NCBI RefSeq assembly: GCF_900095745.1
Contig: NZ_FMIR01000005.1
Span: 20,978-84,977, forward strand
Reading direction: 5' to 3'
Length of the DNA stretch: 64,000 nucleotides
Origin: Microbacterium oxydans
GTDB lineage: Bacteria; Actinomycetota; Actinomycetes; Actinomycetales; Microbacteriaceae
The stretch's first letter is position 1. The number at the start of each line of letters is the position of its first letter. The position numbers and the translations under genes were made by a program. The notes beneath the pieces are model-generated. The model did no database searches and was not told the origin of the DNA. It was given only the letters and a program-made list of their open reading frames with translations. Below, piece by piece: positions 39,211-48,403 of the stretch.

Positions 39211-41757
39211 CTACTGCCGCGACCCGATCTCGTCGATCGGACGGGTGCGCATGGCGGCGGTGGTTCCCGCCCACAGCGCCACGAGCGCGAGAGCTCCCAT
39301 CGCACCGATGATGGTCAGTGACCCGAGCGCGGGCAGCGCGGGAATCGGCTGACCCGAGATGCCCATGCTCACTCCGATGAGCGGAGGGATCGCGACCACG
39401 ACGCCGAACACCATGCCGATCACGGCCACCAGCACGGCTTCGATCCGCATCATCGAGCGCACCTGCCGGCGGGACGAGCCGATCAGCTGCATCAGGGCGA
39501 ACTCCCGCGAGCGCTCCCCGGTCGCCATCACGAGCGTGTTGATCACGGCGATCGCGATGTAGCCGAGGATCACGAGCAGCGCGATGAGGTTCACCCAGCC
39601 CTGCTGCGACTGCGCACCCGCACCCGCCGCCTCCTGGCCGGAGCCGTCGCTCACGACGAAACCGCGCTCGGTCAGGGCGGCGCGCACCTCGTCGGCCGCC
39701 CCCGCATCGACCGTCGCGAGCGCGAACGCATCGAGACCGGCCGTGGTGTGCGCCCTCACGTCATCCGCGGCCATGGTGAGGTCGCCGAATCCGAGACCGC
39801 GCTCGTACACCGCGACGACCTTGGCCTCCCACGGCGAACCGTCGCCGAGGTGGCCGGTGACCGTGCTGCCGATGTCGAGCCCGAGGCTCTGCGCCGCATC
39901 CGTGCTCACGGCCACCGTCGTGGCGCCGTCGAGGTCGGTGAGCGACCCCTCGCGCACGCGCAGGTCGAGACTCTGCGCCGTTCGCTGCGGATCGATGCCC
40001 TGGAGCACGTGCTCCTCGCGTTGGAGCTTCCCTTCGAAATCGTAGGAGTCGACCACTGCGGCGCTGAGCGCGACGCCCGAGGCCTCGGTCACACCCGGGG
40101 TCTCGCGGATCGCCTCCACGGCCTCCGGGGAGAGCCCGTTCGGCGCCGTCACCCGCAGGTCGGCGATGACTCCGGCGGTGGCCTGCGTCGCGGCCTCGGC
40201 GGCGATGATCGACGGAGCTCCGATCTGCACGAGTCCCAGGCCGATGCCGAGCGCGATCGGGAGGATGGCCGAGGCCAGACGCCGACTGTTCGCCGTCGCA
40301 TTCGCCGAAGCCAGGAAGCCCGCGGACGACAGCCGCCGCAGCACGCTGCCGATCAGACGCACGCTCAGCGACACGAGCCACGGCCCGAGCACGGCAAGCG
40401 CGATGATGAGGAGCATCGCCGCGCCGGCCGCGGCACCCGCAGCGATCTGTCCGCGCAGGACGAGCGGCACCGTCGACACCGAGATGCCGGCGGCAGCCAG
40501 CACGATGCCGATGATGATGCGCGGCAGACCGATCGCCGGTGCACCGGTCGCCGACTCGCGCAGCGCCTCGACCGGGTCGAGCTTCGCAACCCTCGAGGCC
40601 GCGATGCGCGCGGCACCCCAGGCGGACGCGAGCACGAGCAGCACCGCGCCGACCGCGGGAAGCGGGCTGAAGGCGAGGGCGAAGTCGCCGGGGATGACGC
40701 CTCCCGTGACGAACGCCGACTGCAGCACGGTCGACAGCAGGTATCCGGGCGCGATGCCCAACAGCGCGGCGACGGCCGATACCCACAGCACCTCGCGGGC
40801 CACGAGCGAATGCACATGCGACGGGCTCGCGCCCACCGCGCGCAGCAGCGCGTAGTCACGGCGGCGCGACTGCACCGACAGCGACAGCGTGCCCGCCACG
40901 ATGAACATCGCCACGAGGATGCACGTGCCGACGAAGGCGCTGCCGATGGCGACGAGCATCGAACGCGCCGCCCCCGAGTCGAGGAACTCGACGTCCCCGC
41001 GGGCGTCTCCCGTGCGGGCGACGAGGCCGGGAAAGGCCTCGCGGATCGCGATGGCCGTCTGCTCGGGGTCGTTCCCGGCGACGAACACACCCAGCGCCTG
41101 CGCGGCACCGTCGTGCGGGTCGAGTTGGCCGATGCGCTGCTCCGTGAGGAACACGTGCGCGCTCCGCTCGGGTGCCGCCGGAGCTGCGACCTCCCCGACG
41201 ACGCGGTACTCCGAGGGGACGCCGCCGTGGGCCAGGACGACCGTGTCACCCACGGCCCGGCCGCTGCCGGCGGTGACGACGACCTCATCGGCCGCCGCAG
41301 GCTCCCGCCCCTCGCGCAGCTCGAAACCGGTCAGCGCCGTGGCCTCCCACGGGTGCGCCTCGACGACGGCGGCTGCGGCGGCGGCGGCGGCACCAGCATC
41401 CACATCCGTACCCACTCCCTGCAGCACGAGCGGAACGGTCACGTCGGCCACGACGCGGTCGACCCCCGGCAGCGCGGCGATGTCACGCGCCGCGTCGGCG
41501 GGCAGCGACGCGCGCTCCCGCAACGGAACGGGGAGGTCCTCCGGCACATCCACCTGCTGCGGCGCCCCCACGACGACGTCGACGGCGGCATAGCGTTCGG
41601 GGGCGAGCCCGCCGCGCATGCCGGATTCGACGAGCACGCCGAGACCCGTCACCAGCGCGCTCGCGACGAACACGGCGACCGCGACTCCGACGAAGCTCCG
41701 GCGGTGGTGGCGAAGATCCGCCCGGACGAGCCGGCCCAAACCCAGCGGAGCCGACAT
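39211..41757 (-). CDS. FtsX/MacB-type ABC transporter permease
   Basis: 848 residues from the ATG at 41757 (GGGGGA 6 nt upstream); another ATG at 41763 is possible. Two FtsX repeats: an N-terminal TM helix, a large extracellular domain (about 45-255), then TM helices (MLVAIGSAFVGTCILVAMFI) and four more. A second copy follows, ending with LIALLVILGYIAIAVINTLV and GMVFGVVVAIPPLIGVSMGI. It overlaps the ATPase stop. Such pairs export lipids or peptides or resist antimicrobial peptides. The divergent two-component system probably senses the same signal. Confidence 0.88.
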   Translation of the reverse strand: MSAPLGLGRLVRADLRHHRRSFVGVAVAVFVASALVTGLGVLVESGMRGGLAPERYAAVDVVVGAPQQVDVPEDLPVPLRERASLPADAARDIAALPGVDRVVADVTVPLVLQGVGTDVDAGAAAAAAAAVVEAHPWEATALTGFELREGREPAAADEVVVTAGSGRAVGDTVVLAHGGVPSEYRVVGEVAAPAAPERSAHVFLTEQRIGQLDPHDGAAQALGVFVAGNDPEQTAIAIREAFPGLVARTGDARGDVEFLDSGAARSMLVAIGSAFVGTCILVAMFIVAGTLSLSVQSRRRDYALLRAVGASPSHVHSLVAREVLWVSAVAALLGIAPGYLLSTVLQSAFVTGGVIPGDFALAFSPLPAVGAVLLVLASAWGAARIAASRVAKLDPVEALRESATGAPAIGLPRIIIGIVLAAAGISVSTVPLVLRGQIAAGAAAGAAMLLIIALAVLGPWLVSLSVRLIGSVLRRLSSAGFLASANATANSRRLASAILPIALGIGLGLVQIGAPSIIAAEAATQATAGVIADLRVTAPNGLSPEAVEAIRETPGVTEASGVALSAAVVDSYDFEGKLQREEHVLQGIDPQRTAQSLDLRVREGSLTDLDGATTVAVSTDAAQSLGLDIGSTVTGHLGDGSPWEAKVVAVYERGLGFGDLTMAADDVRAHTTAGLDAFALATVDAGAADEVRAALTERGFVVSDGSGQEAAGAGAQSQQGWVNLIALLVILGYIAIAVINTLVMATGERSREFALMQLIGSSRRQVRSMMRIEAVLVAVIGMVFGVVVAIPPLIGVSMGISGQPIPALPALGSLTIIGAMGALALVALWAGTTAAMRTRPIDEIGSRQ

Positions 41758-42524
41758 CACCATTCCCCCAATGCGCTCATGCGGTCGTTGATCTGCGCAG
41801 GGTCGGCGCCGTCGAGGTAGCCCGCGAAGGCGCCGTCAGCGAGGAAGATCACGCGATCGGCGTGCGATGCCACCACGGGGTCATGCGTCACCACCACGAC
41901 GGTCTGGTTCAGTTCCCGCGCCGTGTGCGCGAGCAGGTCGAGCACCTGCTTGCCCGACCGGGAGTCGAGCGCGCCCGTGGGCTCGTCGCCGAACACCACG
42001 TGCGGTCGGGTGATGAGGGCGCGCGCGATCGCCACCCGCTGCTGCTGGCCACCGGAGAGCTCGGAGGGGCGGCGGTGACGGAACTCCGCGAGTCCCACCG
42101 CGTCGAGCAGGAAATCGAGCCACCGCGCCTCGAGACTCCGACCGCCGAGCCGCAGCGGGAGGGTGATGTTGTCTTCGACGTTCAGGGCCGGCAGCAGGTT
42201 GTACGCCTGGAACACGAAGCCCACGTGGTCGCGCCGGAAGGCGGTGAGCTGACGCGCCTTCAGGCTCGAGATCTCGGTTCCCCCGAGGTGGACGGTGCCG
42301 CTGCTGGGCCGGTCGAGTCCCGCGGCACTGTGCAGCAGCGTGCTCTTGCCCGAGCCGGAGGGGCCCATGATCGCGGTGAAGGTGCCCTTCGCGATGGCGA
42401 GGTTCACGCCGCGGAGGGCGGTGACGCGGCTGGCGCCGGAACCGTAGGTCTTCACGACGGACTGCAGGCGCAGCGCTTCGGCGGGGCCCGCATCGACGGC
42501 GGGGGCGAGTGGTGTGGAGGTCAT
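41757..42524 (-). CDS. ABC transporter ATP-binding protein (LolD/MacB type)
   Basis: 255 residues. Walker A GPSGSGKST, Q-loop VFQAYNLLPALNVEDN, signature LSGGQQQRVAIARAL, Walker B VVFGDEPTGALD, and H-loop VVVTHDP. It powers the FtsX-type permease that follows with a TGATG junction. The ATG at 42524 is clear. A divergent histidine kinase starts about 120 nt away, a layout typical of systems where the kinase controls the transporter. Confidence 0.93.
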   Translation of the reverse strand: MTSTPLAPAVDAGPAEALRLQSVVKTYGSGASRVTALRGVNLAIAKGTFTAIMGPSGSGKSTLLHSAAGLDRPSSGTVHLGGTEISSLKARQLTAFRRDHVGFVFQAYNLLPALNVEDNITLPLRLGGRSLEARWLDFLLDAVGLAEFRHRRPSELSGGQQQRVAIARALITRPHVVFGDEPTGALDSRSGKQVLDLLAHTARELNQTVVVVTHDPVVASHADRVIFLADGAFAGYLDGADPAQINDRMSALGEW

Positions 42525-42647
42525 GATTCGACGCTAGGGACGGCCGATCCGGCATCCCATCCCGCCCGCTGCCGCATCGATGGTGGTGCTGGCTATACCG
42601 TGCGCGGCAGGCCGCTCCGGCAGACTGTGAGAGTGAAGGACGGACGG

Positions 42648-43865
42648 ATGCGACGCTGGCTGCGCGCCTGGGGATACCTGGCCGTCGAGGCCGGCGTCTC
42701 GATCGCCTCCGTGGTGTTCCTCAGCATCGGACTCGCGCTGCTCCCCCTCATGATCATCACCGGCGGCGTGCTCCTGATGCCCGAGGCGGTCCGGGGACTG
42801 CACGGGTGGACGGATGTGAACCGCCGCCGCGTCGGCGCCTACCGGGGCGAGGAGCTGCCACCGATCGGCCACGTGCTGCCGCCCGCCTCGACGATCGACG
42901 ATCGTCTGCGCTTCGCGTTCTCGCGCGCCACCGGCCGCGACCTGCTGTGGCTGGCGGTGCAGGGGATCCCCGTGCTGTTCCTCTCGCTGCTGACGATCTC
43001 GCTCCCGGTCGCGGCGGTCAACTCGCTCGCCATCACCTACTACTGGCAGTTCGCGCCCGCCGACGACCCCGTCAGCTCCGTGTATCCGGTCACGTCGTGG
43101 GAGCTCGCGGCGACGATGCCGCTCGTCGCTCTGGCGTATGCACTCCTCGCGGTCTTCCTGATCCCGGCCGTCGCGCGGCTGGTGTCGTTCGTCTCCGCGA
43201 AGCTGCTCGCGACTCCCGAGAAGTCGCGCCTCGCCGCCCGGGTCAACGCCCTCACGCTCAGCCGGGCCGCCGCCCTCGACGCGCATGCCGCCGAGCTGCG
43301 CCGCATCGAGCGCGACCTGCACGACGGGGCCCAGAACCGCCTGGTGAACGTCGTGATGATGCTCGGGATCGCCGAGCGGGCGCAGGAGACCGGGGGCGAC
43401 GTGCTCGAACCGCTGCGGCGAGCGCAGGATGCCGCGACCGATGCGCTCGCCGGACTCCGCCGTACGGTGCACGACATCTACCCGCCGATCCTCGACGAGC
43501 TCGGATTGGAAGGCGCCCTCGCGTCACTCGCCGGGCGCAGCGTCGTGCCCTGCACGATCGAGGCGTCCGACGTCGGACGTGTGCCGGCGGCCGTCGAGTC
43601 GGCCAGCTACTTCGTCGTGGCCGAGGCGCTCACCAACGTCAGCAAGTACAGCGCGGCGACGCGGGCATCCGTCGAGGTCGCCCGCGAAGACGAGGCGTTG
43701 CTCATCACGGTCGAGGACGACGGTGGGGGCGGAGCCGTGGAGCGTCCGGGCGGCGGCATCGCCGGCATCCGTCGTCGCATCGAGGCTTTCGAGGGCACGC
43801 TGGAGCTGTCGAGCCCCGTCGGCGGTCCCACCATCCTGAGAGCGGAGCTGCCATGCGGATCGTGA
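42648..43865 (+). CDS. Sensor histidine kinase (HisKA_3, LiaS/DesK type)
   Basis: 405 residues from the ATG at 42648 (GAAGGA upstream; GTG codons at 42627 and 42633 are alternatives). Four TM helices in a PspC/DUF1707-like sensor region, with a pair at about 16-50 and another at 100-185. Then the phosphoacceptor ELRRIERDLHDGAQNRLVN with His in RDLHDG, and a HATPase_c domain (FVVAEALTNVSKYSAA, VEDDGGGG, GIAGIRRRIEAF). The response regulator overlaps its 3' end by 13 nt. No large extracellular sensor is present, so it likely reads membrane stress. Confidence 0.9.
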   Translation: MRRWLRAWGYLAVEAGVSIASVVFLSIGLALLPLMIITGGVLLMPEAVRGLHGWTDVNRRRVGAYRGEELPPIGHVLPPASTIDDRLRFAFSRATGRDLLWLAVQGIPVLFLSLLTISLPVAAVNSLAITYYWQFAPADDPVSSVYPVTSWELAATMPLVALAYALLAVFLIPAVARLVSFVSAKLLATPEKSRLAARVNALTLSRAAALDAHAAELRRIERDLHDGAQNRLVNVVMMLGIAERAQETGGDVLEPLRRAQDAATDALAGLRRTVHDIYPPILDELGLEGALASLAGRSVVPCTIEASDVGRVPAAVESASYFVVAEALTNVSKYSAATRASVEVAREDEALLITVEDDGGGGAVERPGGGIAGIRRRIEAFEGTLELSSPVGGPTILRAELPCGS

Positions 43866-44491
43866 TCGCCGAAGACGACACCCTCCTTCGCGAGGGCCTG
43901 GCACTGCTACTGCGCAGCGAGGGCTTCCACGTGGTGGCCGCGGTCGACAACGCCGAAGGGTTCCTGGAGCGACTCGACGAGGCGGATGCCGCGGTGGTCG
44001 ACGTGCGGATGCCGCCCACCTTCACGAGCGAGGGGTTGAAGGCCGCCGCCGAGGCTCGTGCGCGCCGACCCGGCTTCCCCGTGCTGGTGCTGTCGGCCTA
44101 CGTCGAGGACCGCTACGCCGGTGAACTCCTCGCGGCCGGAGCCGACGGCCTCGGCTACCTGCTCAAGGAGCGCGTGGGCAAGGTCGCCTCGTTCATCGAC
44201 GCTCTGAACCGCGTGGCTGCCGGGGGCACGGTGATGGACCCCGAGGTGATCTCGCAGCTGATGAGCCGCCGTCGCGCCGACGATCCGGTGCAGACGCTCA
44301 CCCCACGCGAGCGCGAGGTACTCGGGCTCATGGCCGAGGGGCTCGACAACGGCACCATCGCCGGGCGACTCTTCGTGACCGAGACCGCGGTGAGCAAGCA
44401 CATCGGCAACATCTTCGGCAAGCTCGGGCTCGCGTCCAGCGACAGCGGACACCGGCGCGTGCTAGCCGTGCTCGCGTACCTCCGCACCTGA
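43853..44491 (+). CDS. NarL/LuxR-type response regulator
   Basis: 212 residues. Receiver domain with IVIAEDDTLLREGL, phosphoacceptor Asp in DAAVVDVRMPP, VLVLSAYVEDRYA and the conserved Lys in YLLKERVG. The LuxR HTH follows (LTPREREVLGLMAEGLDNGT, FVTETAVSKHIGNIFGKLGL). It is translated from within the kinase 3' end. By position it should activate the divergent FtsX-type ABC operon. Confidence 0.93.
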   Translation: MRIVIAEDDTLLREGLALLLRSEGFHVVAAVDNAEGFLERLDEADAAVVDVRMPPTFTSEGLKAAAEARARRPGFPVLVLSAYVEDRYAGELLAAGADGLGYLLKERVGKVASFIDALNRVAAGGTVMDPEVISQLMSRRRADDPVQTLTPREREVLGLMAEGLDNGTIAGRLFVTETAVSKHIGNIFGKLGLASSDSGHRRVLAVLAYLRT

Positions 44492-44528
44492 CGGCATCCG
44501 CTCTGGCGCTCAGGCGCGCTTCGATGCC

Positions 44529-45314
44529 ATGCTGACGGGGATGAAACGCTCCACCAAGATCACCACCGCCGTCGTCGTCGTGGCCGTCGCCGGCCTGGTC
44601 GCCGCCGCGGCCCCTGCCGTGGTCAGCGCCGCCCCCGCAGTGTTCGGTGTCGCCTCCTGGGCGTCGGAGCGCTTCGCCGCCGCCGAGCCCTCCACGGCCC
44701 CCACGAGTCGCGCCGTGATCGCCGAGGATCCGGCCCGGGAGAACCTCGTCTCTCTCGGCGACGGCATCAGCGTTCCCGCCGGTGGTCCCGGCGACTGCAC
44801 CACCAACGCGTTCATCAACATCGGGAGCACCGACGGCGAAACGATGCATGCCAAGCTCCTGGGCGAACTCGTCGACATGGGTGAGTCGGAACTGGCGAGC
44901 GGCCCGGTCACCCTCGATGCCGACGGAGAGATCTTCTCGTACGAGGTAGAGGCCGGCGACAGCCTCATCGCGATCGGCGAGCGCTTCTGCGTCGACTACG
45001 TCACCGTCGGCAGCTTCAACCATGTGCGCGGCTTTGAGCCGATCGCACCCGGGGACGTCCTCTACCTGCGCCCGGATCCGACGCTTCCGTTCGTCGACAT
45101 CTACTCGCCGTACAACGCCGAACCCGGGTCGTCGACCATCCCGTACTACGACGGTGTGGCGGCGTTCTCGACCGCCGTCGCCACCGCAGACCTGGGTGCC
45201 GCGCGGTTCCTGTGGCAGCGCCTGGAGAAGGACATGCCCCCGGAGACGGCGGCCGTGATCACGCAGGCGCTGAGCGACGAGGATCTGTCACTGCTCCGCC
45301 GCATGTTCCCGTAG
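44529..45314 (+). CDS. Secreted LysM-domain protein
   Basis: 261 residues from ATG 44529; ATG 44541 (MKRSTK) is equally possible and neither has a good ribosome site. Signal sequence (TAVVVVAVAGLVAAAAPAVVSA), a middle region with DGISVPAGGPGDCTTNAFIN, then one LysM domain: FSYEVEAGDSLIAIGERFCV, HVRGFEPIAPGDVLYLRPDP. The C-terminus is helical. LysM binds GlcNAc-containing glycans, so the protein probably sits on peptidoglycan. It stands alone downstream of the two-component genes. Confidence 0.8.
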   Translation: MLTGMKRSTKITTAVVVVAVAGLVAAAAPAVVSAAPAVFGVASWASERFAAAEPSTAPTSRAVIAEDPARENLVSLGDGISVPAGGPGDCTTNAFINIGSTDGETMHAKLLGELVDMGESELASGPVTLDADGEIFSYEVEAGDSLIAIGERFCVDYVTVGSFNHVRGFEPIAPGDVLYLRPDPTLPFVDIYSPYNAEPGSSTIPYYDGVAAFSTAVATADLGAARFLWQRLEKDMPPETAAVITQALSDEDLSLLRRMFP

Positions 45315-45416
45315 CAGCAGGCGCTCTTCGCCGCCGGTCCGTCGGCGGTCGTTCCCGCGCGCCCGGAAACCCCTCGGGATTCTCTTCCGAAAAAGTTCGG
45401 TATTCGGTGTTGCTAA

Positions 45417-45466
45417 GTACCGGTACTCAGTGTTACTTTGTACCGGTACCCAGCAACACTGAGTAC
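45417..45466. promoter_or_regulatory. PadR operator with nested symmetry
   Basis: Two copies of the palindrome GTACCGGTAC (45417-45426 and 45440-45449) are spaced 23 nt start to start. They interlock with a perfect 12-bp inverted repeat GTACTCAGTGTT (45423-45434) and AACACTGAGTAC (45455-45466). It ends 24 nt before the padR ATG. PadR proteins autoregulate through long dyads, so this is the likely binding site. Confidence 0.75.
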
Positions 45467-45490
45467 CAACCGAAACGAAAGGAGGACCTG

Positions 45491-45835
45491 ATGGGCAAGC
45501 AGATGACCGAGATGCTCAAGGGCACTCTGGAGGGCATCGTTCTGGCTCTCCTCGCCGAGCAGCCGGCATACGGGTACGAGATCACCACACGCATCCGCGA
45601 CCACGGATTCACCGACATCGCCGAGGGCACGATCTACGCACTCCTCGTGCGCATCGAGCAGAAGAACCTCGTCGACGTCGAGAAGGTCCCGAGCGAGAAG
45701 GGTCCGCCCCGCAAGGTGTACACCCTGAACGCCCAGGGCCGGCAGGAGCTCGAGGAGTTCTGGACCACCTGGAGCTTCCTCAAGACGCACATCGAACAGC
45801 TGGAAAAGCGCAACACCGACAACAAGGAGAACTGA
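45491..45835 (+). CDS. PadR-family transcription regulator
   Basis: 114 residues, a minimal PadR: winged HTH with LKGTLEGIVLALLAEQPAYG, YEITTRIRDHGFTDIAEGTI and YALLVRIEQKNLVDVEKVPS, then the dimerisation helix. AAAGGAGG lies 5 nt before the ATG. It heads a four-gene operon (padR, DUF1048, ABC ATPase, ABC permease). The operator just upstream suggests that it represses the operon until a toxic ligand binds. Confidence 0.92.
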   Translation: MGKQMTEMLKGTLEGIVLALLAEQPAYGYEITTRIRDHGFTDIAEGTIYALLVRIEQKNLVDVEKVPSEKGPPRKVYTLNAQGRQELEEFWTTWSFLKTHIEQLEKRNTDNKEN

Positions 45836-45837
45836 CC

Positions 45838-46206
45838 ATGGCTGCCAAGTGGATCGAAGCGATCACCGGATCCCTCGAAGAGAAGAAGCTCTACAAGCAG
45901 GCGCAGGCCCGCATCAACGCCCTCCCCGAACCGTACCGCGAGGTCGCGAAGGCGCAGCAGCGTTACAACATGTACTACGGCGGAGTCACCGACGGCGACA
46001 CCATCGTGAAGATGTTCCTCGACATCGCCGACCTGTGGGAGCGCGCCGCACTCGACGGCACCCCCGTCAGCGCCATCGTCGGCGACGACCCGGTCGAGTT
46101 CGCCGAGAACTACGCCGCCGCGTACGGCGGACGGCAGTGGATCGACAAGGAGCGCGCCCGCCTCATCAAGGCGTTCGACGACGCGAAGAAGAAGGAGGAG
46201 TCATGA
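45838..46206 (+). CDS. DUF1048-family protein
   Basis: 122 residues, all helical and charged: KWIEAITGSLEEKKLYKQAQ near the N-terminus, LPEPYREVAKAQQRYNMYYG and DIADLWERAALDG. DUF1048 proteins commonly stand between PadR and an ABC-2 transporter, as here. It starts 2 nt after padR and overlaps the ATPase start by ATGA. Its biochemical role is unknown; a helper or co-regulator of PadR is likely from context. Confidence 0.88.
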   Translation: MAAKWIEAITGSLEEKKLYKQAQARINALPEPYREVAKAQQRYNMYYGGVTDGDTIVKMFLDIADLWERAALDGTPVSAIVGDDPVEFAENYAAAYGGRQWIDKERARLIKAFDDAKKKEES

Positions 46207-46979
46207 CGAATGCAGCCATCTCGGTGCGCGGCATCGAGAAGTCCTACAAAGATCTGCACGTGCTGCGCGGCGTCGACTTCGAGGTCGAGAAGGGCAGCAT
46301 CTTCGCCCTCCTCGGCTCGAACGGCGCCGGCAAGACCACGGTGGTGCGCATCCTCTCCACCCTGCTGAAGGCGGATGCCGGCACGGCGACCGTGCAGGGC
46401 ATCGATGTCGCCGCGAACCCGGTCGGCGTCCGCGAAGTGATCAGCCTCACCGGGCAGTTCGCCGCGGTCGACGAGATCCTCACCGGACGCGAGAACCTGG
46501 TGCTGGTCGCGAAGCTGCGGCACCTGCCCGACGCCGGGAACATCGCCGACGACCTGCTGGCGAAGTTCCGCCTGACGGATGCCGGAGCCCGCAAGGCCGG
46601 CACCTACTCCGGCGGCATGCGTCGCCGGCTCGACATCGCGATGAGCCTGGTCGGCCACCCCGAGGTCATCTACCTCGACGAGCCGACCACCGGCCTCGAC
46701 CCCGAAGCCCGCATCGAGGTGTGGGACGTGGTCAAGGAACTCGCGAACACCGGCACCACGGTGCTGCTCACCACGCAGTACCTCGACGAGGCGGAGCAGT
46801 TGGCCGACCGCATCGCGATCCTGCACGAGGGCCGCATCATCGCCAACGACACTCTCGCCGGCCTCAAGCGCCTGCTGCCGGCCGCCAAGGTCGAGTACGT
46901 CGAGAAGCAGCCCACCCTCGAGGAGATCTTCCTCACCCTCATCGGCCCCCAGGCCCCCGGAAAGGAGAACGCAGCATGA
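46203..46979 (+). CDS. ABC-2 type exporter ATP-binding protein (DrrA-like)
   Basis: 258 residues. Walker A LLGSNGAGKTT, signature YSGGMRRRLDIAMSLV, Walker B VIYLDEPTTGLDPEAR and LLTTQYLDEAEQLADRI, typical of the daunorubicin-resistance DrrA group. GGAGGAG precedes its ATG. It overlaps the genes on both sides by ATGA, so the four genes are tightly coupled. It powers export by the downstream permease; the exported drug or lipid is unknown. Confidence 0.93.
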   Translation: MTNAAISVRGIEKSYKDLHVLRGVDFEVEKGSIFALLGSNGAGKTTVVRILSTLLKADAGTATVQGIDVAANPVGVREVISLTGQFAAVDEILTGRENLVLVAKLRHLPDAGNIADDLLAKFRLTDAGARKAGTYSGGMRRRLDIAMSLVGHPEVIYLDEPTTGLDPEARIEVWDVVKELANTGTTVLLTTQYLDEAEQLADRIAILHEGRIIANDTLAGLKRLLPAAKVEYVEKQPTLEEIFLTLIGPQAPGKENAA

Positions 46980-47743
46980 GCACGCACTTCGCCGCCGATA
47001 CGGCGACACTCACCGGCCGCTCCATGCGGCACATCTTCCGCAGCCCCGACACGATCATCACCACGGCGGTCACCCCGATCGCACTGATGCTCCTGTTCGT
47101 GTACGTCTTCGGCGGCGCTCTGCAGCAGAGCACCGGTGCCGAGAACTACGTGAACTACCTGCTCCCCGGCATCCTGCTGATCGCGGTCGCATCCGGCATC
47201 GCGTACACGGCGTTCCGACTCTTCAACGACCTGCAGAGCGGAATCTTCGAGCGGTTCCACTCGATGCCGATCGCCCGATCGAGCGTGCTGTGGGCCCATG
47301 TGCTCACGTCACTGACGGCGAATGCCATCACCCTGGCGATCATCTTCGGCGTCGGATTCCTGATGGGCTTCCGCACCGGGGCGAGCCCGCTCGCCTGGCT
47401 CGGAGTCATCGGCATCCTGCTGCTGTTCACACTGGCCCTCACGTGGCTCGCGATCATCGCGGGGCTCAGCGCGAAGACGATCGACGGGGCGACCGCGTTC
47501 TCGTACCCGCTGATCTTCCTGCCGTTCATCAGCTCGGCTTTCGTGCCGACCGAGACGATGCCGGGACCGGTGCAGTGGTTCGCTGAGAATCAGCCCGTCA
47601 CCTCGATCGTCAACACCATCCAGGCGCTGTTCGCCGAACAGCCCGTCGGCGACGACATCTGGGTCGCCCTCGCCTGGTGCGTCGGCATCCTCGTGGTCGC
47701 CTACGTGTTCGCGATCATCGCCTACCGGAAGAAGGTCAGCTGA
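46976..47743 (+). CDS. ABC-2 type exporter permease (DrrB-like)
   Basis: 255 residues with six TM helices: TPIALMLLFVYVFGGALQQS, YLLPGILLIAVASGIAYTAF, ANAITLAIIFGVGFLMGFRT, IILLFTL-like and a last helix before YRKKVS. FNDLQSGIFERFHSMPIARS is the cytoplasmic coupling element common to DrrB. It is the last gene of the PadR operon and is followed by a strong hairpin and a 71-nt nested palindrome. Confidence 0.92.
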   Translation: MSTHFAADTATLTGRSMRHIFRSPDTIITTAVTPIALMLLFVYVFGGALQQSTGAENYVNYLLPGILLIAVASGIAYTAFRLFNDLQSGIFERFHSMPIARSSVLWAHVLTSLTANAITLAIIFGVGFLMGFRTGASPLAWLGVIGILLLFTLALTWLAIIAGLSAKTIDGATAFSYPLIFLPFISSAFVPTETMPGPVQWFAENQPVTSIVNTIQALFAEQPVGDDIWVALAWCVGILVVAYVFAIIAYRKKVS

Positions 47744-47763
47744 TCTTCGCCCAGCGAGACGGG

Positions 47764-47803
47764 ACGCTCCGACCGGGTCACTCGACCCGGCCGGGGCGTT
47801 TCG
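47764..47803. terminator. Hairpin terminator after the PadR-ABC operon
   Basis: ACGCTCCGACCGGGTC pairs, with one mismatch and one bulge, with GACCCGGCCGGGGCGT around the loop ACTC. The right arm is followed by TTCG. It lies about 20 nt after the permease stop. Confidence 0.75.
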
Positions 47804-47843
47804 CCGCGCTCGGCGGGGGTTTCGCGGTCGCGAGCCGCGCGTT

Positions 47844-47914
47844 GTGAAGGAGATCTCACGATCTGAAGGAGCTGTGTGCGGAAGGGCTCCTTCGAAGCGC
47901 GAGATCTCCTTCAC
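47844..47914. repeat. 71-nt nested palindrome, copy A
   Basis: Outer arms GTGAAGGAGATCTC (47844-47857) and GAGATCTCCTTCAC (47901-47914); inner arms GAAGGAGC (47865-47872) and GCTCCTTC (47886-47893). It lies between convergent genes, and its right end touches the stop of the small membrane gene at 47916. Confidence 0.85.
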
Positions 47915-47915
47915 G

Positions 47916-48278
47916 TCACGCGGGAACCGGGTACGCGGCAACGATGAGCACATAGGCGACGGTGATGGCCACGAGGCTCAGACCGATCGCCACACCACCG
48001 ATCACGTGCGGCGATCTCCTCTTGACGAGTGCGATGACGAGCAGGGCGAGGTGTACGACGAGGATGACGATGAGCGCCACTCTCAGACCGTCGATCGCCA
48101 TGTTGGCGACATCGTCCCTGCAGGAAGATGCACATCCATCCATTCGCATCGCAGTGAGATAGACGAGAAGGATGCCACCGCAGGCAACTGTGATCTGAGC
48201 CAACGCCCAGAGCCCCGCGGCGACGTAACGTCGCCGCGGCATGCGCTGGATCGGCCCCCACTGGCTCGTCTCGGTCAT
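47916..48278 (-). CDS. Small three-helix membrane protein, unknown function
   Basis: 120 residues. TM helices at about 20-42, 65-87 and 93-115. The first loop has two Cys residues (MDGCASSCRDDVAN) that could form a disulfide outside the cell. Its ATG (48278) has no strong ribosome site. It is flanked by nested palindrome copies on both sides and seems to be a single-gene unit. No family recognised. Confidence 0.6.
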   Translation of the reverse strand: MTETSQWGPIQRMPRRRYVAAGLWALAQITVACGGILLVYLTAMRMDGCASSCRDDVANMAIDGLRVALIVILVVHLALLVIALVKRRSPHVIGGVAIGLSLVAITVAYVLIVAAYPVPA

Positions 48279-48403
48279 GAGAAGTCAGTCATCATGTGTC
48301 GGACAAACGCTCGCGGATCGGACATGTAGCCCTTATAGGAGCTATGGATCTGGTTGTCAAACGGCGCCCCGGCCTGGCTTTCGCGGGTGGCGCGTCGGGG
48401 GTT

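Noticed and set aside
44492..44540. Short palindromic sequence before the LysM gene as an operator
   Set aside because: Only 4-5 bp of symmetry, within what is expected in GC-rich sequence.
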